Source: VFZP01 sp043730365 (GTDB taxonomy: Bacteria > Acidobacteriota > Terriglobia > Bryobacterales > Bryobacteraceae). From it: DNA of 6,232 bases. Numbering within the stretch: the stretch's first letter is position 1; each line of letters opens with the position of its first letter. The stretch covers positions 1-6,232 of the forward strand of contig JAYTKJ010000250.1 of assembly GCA_043730365.1 (NCBI GenBank), read 5' to 3'. The notes beneath the pieces are model-generated. The model made no database searches and was not told the DNA's origin. It saw only the letters and a program-made list of their open reading frames with translations. Made by a program: the position numbers and the translations under genes. Positions 6,131 through 6,232 of this stretch are shown piece after piece.

Positions 6131-6160
6131 AGTATACATGAACGGACGATTCTGTTTCGA
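6131..6160 (-). promoter_or_regulatory. Likely promoter of the comF-HNH-methyltransferase transcription unit
   Basis: On the minus strand TCGAAA (6160-6155) and TATACT (6136-6131) are separated by 18 bp, matching the sigma-70 layout with 4/6 and 5/6 consensus bases. The predicted transcript would begin near 6124, just before a GGAGAGGTGG purine stretch (6122-6113) containing GAGGTG, a good Shine-Dalgarno. That stretch is about 17 bases from the ATG at 6097, longer than ideal. The position supports a comF start between 6124 and 6012. Confidence 0.4.
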
Positions 6161-6232
6161 CCGGATAATCGGCACAGACCCGGGCATGAGCAACCAGATA
6201 CAATGGCGCGAGGATGATGCTCCTCAGAATCG
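6138..6232 (+). CDS. Possible 5' end of a rightward gene running off the window
   Basis: A frame opens at ATG 6138, has a second in-frame ATG at 6186, and stays open to the right edge. From 6186 it reads MSNQIQWREDDAPQN, a natural-looking protein start. The pattern x-Q-W-R-E-D-x-x-P faintly recalls the N-terminus of MnmC/MnmD-type tRNA methyltransferases, but 15 residues are far too few to name it. No clear Shine-Dalgarno precedes either ATG. It would be divergent from comF and, from 6138, would overlap the predicted comF promoter, which favours 6186. Confidence 0.3.
   Translation, partial: MNGRFCFDRIIGTDPGMSNQIQWREDDAPQN

Overview
The window is GC-rich (roughly 60%). Its gene set suggests a soil-type Acidobacteriota, probably near Solibacter/Bryobacter. 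The main reason is a short PadR regulator translationally coupled to a 'permease-prefix'-type membrane protein, an arrangement I associate strongly with that group. The single-domain YyaP/RibD-type reductase and the integrase-like transposase relic fit but are not diagnostic. The taxonomy is inference, with no rRNA or other marker in view.

Layout, left to right. Positions 1-308 (+) hold the C-terminal end of a PLP-dependent D-threonine aldolase / D-serine dehydratase-like enzyme that begins outside the window. Positions 319-834 (-) hold a full-length DinB-family gene broken by two in-frame stop codons but with no frameshift. Positions 961-1290 (+) hold the 5' quarter of an integrase-like DDE transposase gene, frameshifted and cut off. 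Its truncated end is fused to the 3' end of an intact dihydrofolate-reductase-like gene (1250-1792, -), whose last codons now come from antisense transposase sequence. This left third is therefore a small patch of decay and rearrangement.

From about 2050 to the right end every convincing complete gene is on the minus strand. Read in transcription order these are comF (from about 6097), an HNH endonuclease (5263), a methyltransferase (4686), a possible small membrane protein (3979), a second methyltransferase (3759), PadR (3007) and the coupled membrane protein (2675). Gaps are 8 nt (comF/HNH), 49 nt (HNH/methyltransferase), about 17 and 28 nt around the small ORF, and 26 nt (methyltransferase/PadR). 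PadR and the membrane protein overlap by 4 nt (ATGA). Promoter-like TATACT hexamers lie before comF, PadR and the reductase, so at least three transcription units are likely.

The comF N-terminus is a puzzle. The reading frame clearly continues past the only usable start codon into a zinc-binding CxxC, but no ATG, GTG or TTG exists upstream in that frame. A one-base length change in a T4 run next to an ATG would explain it. At the far right a + strand ORF opens divergently from comF and runs off the window.

I do not see a convincing undescribed system. The best leads are the broken DinB gene, the transposase/reductase chimera and the comF start.
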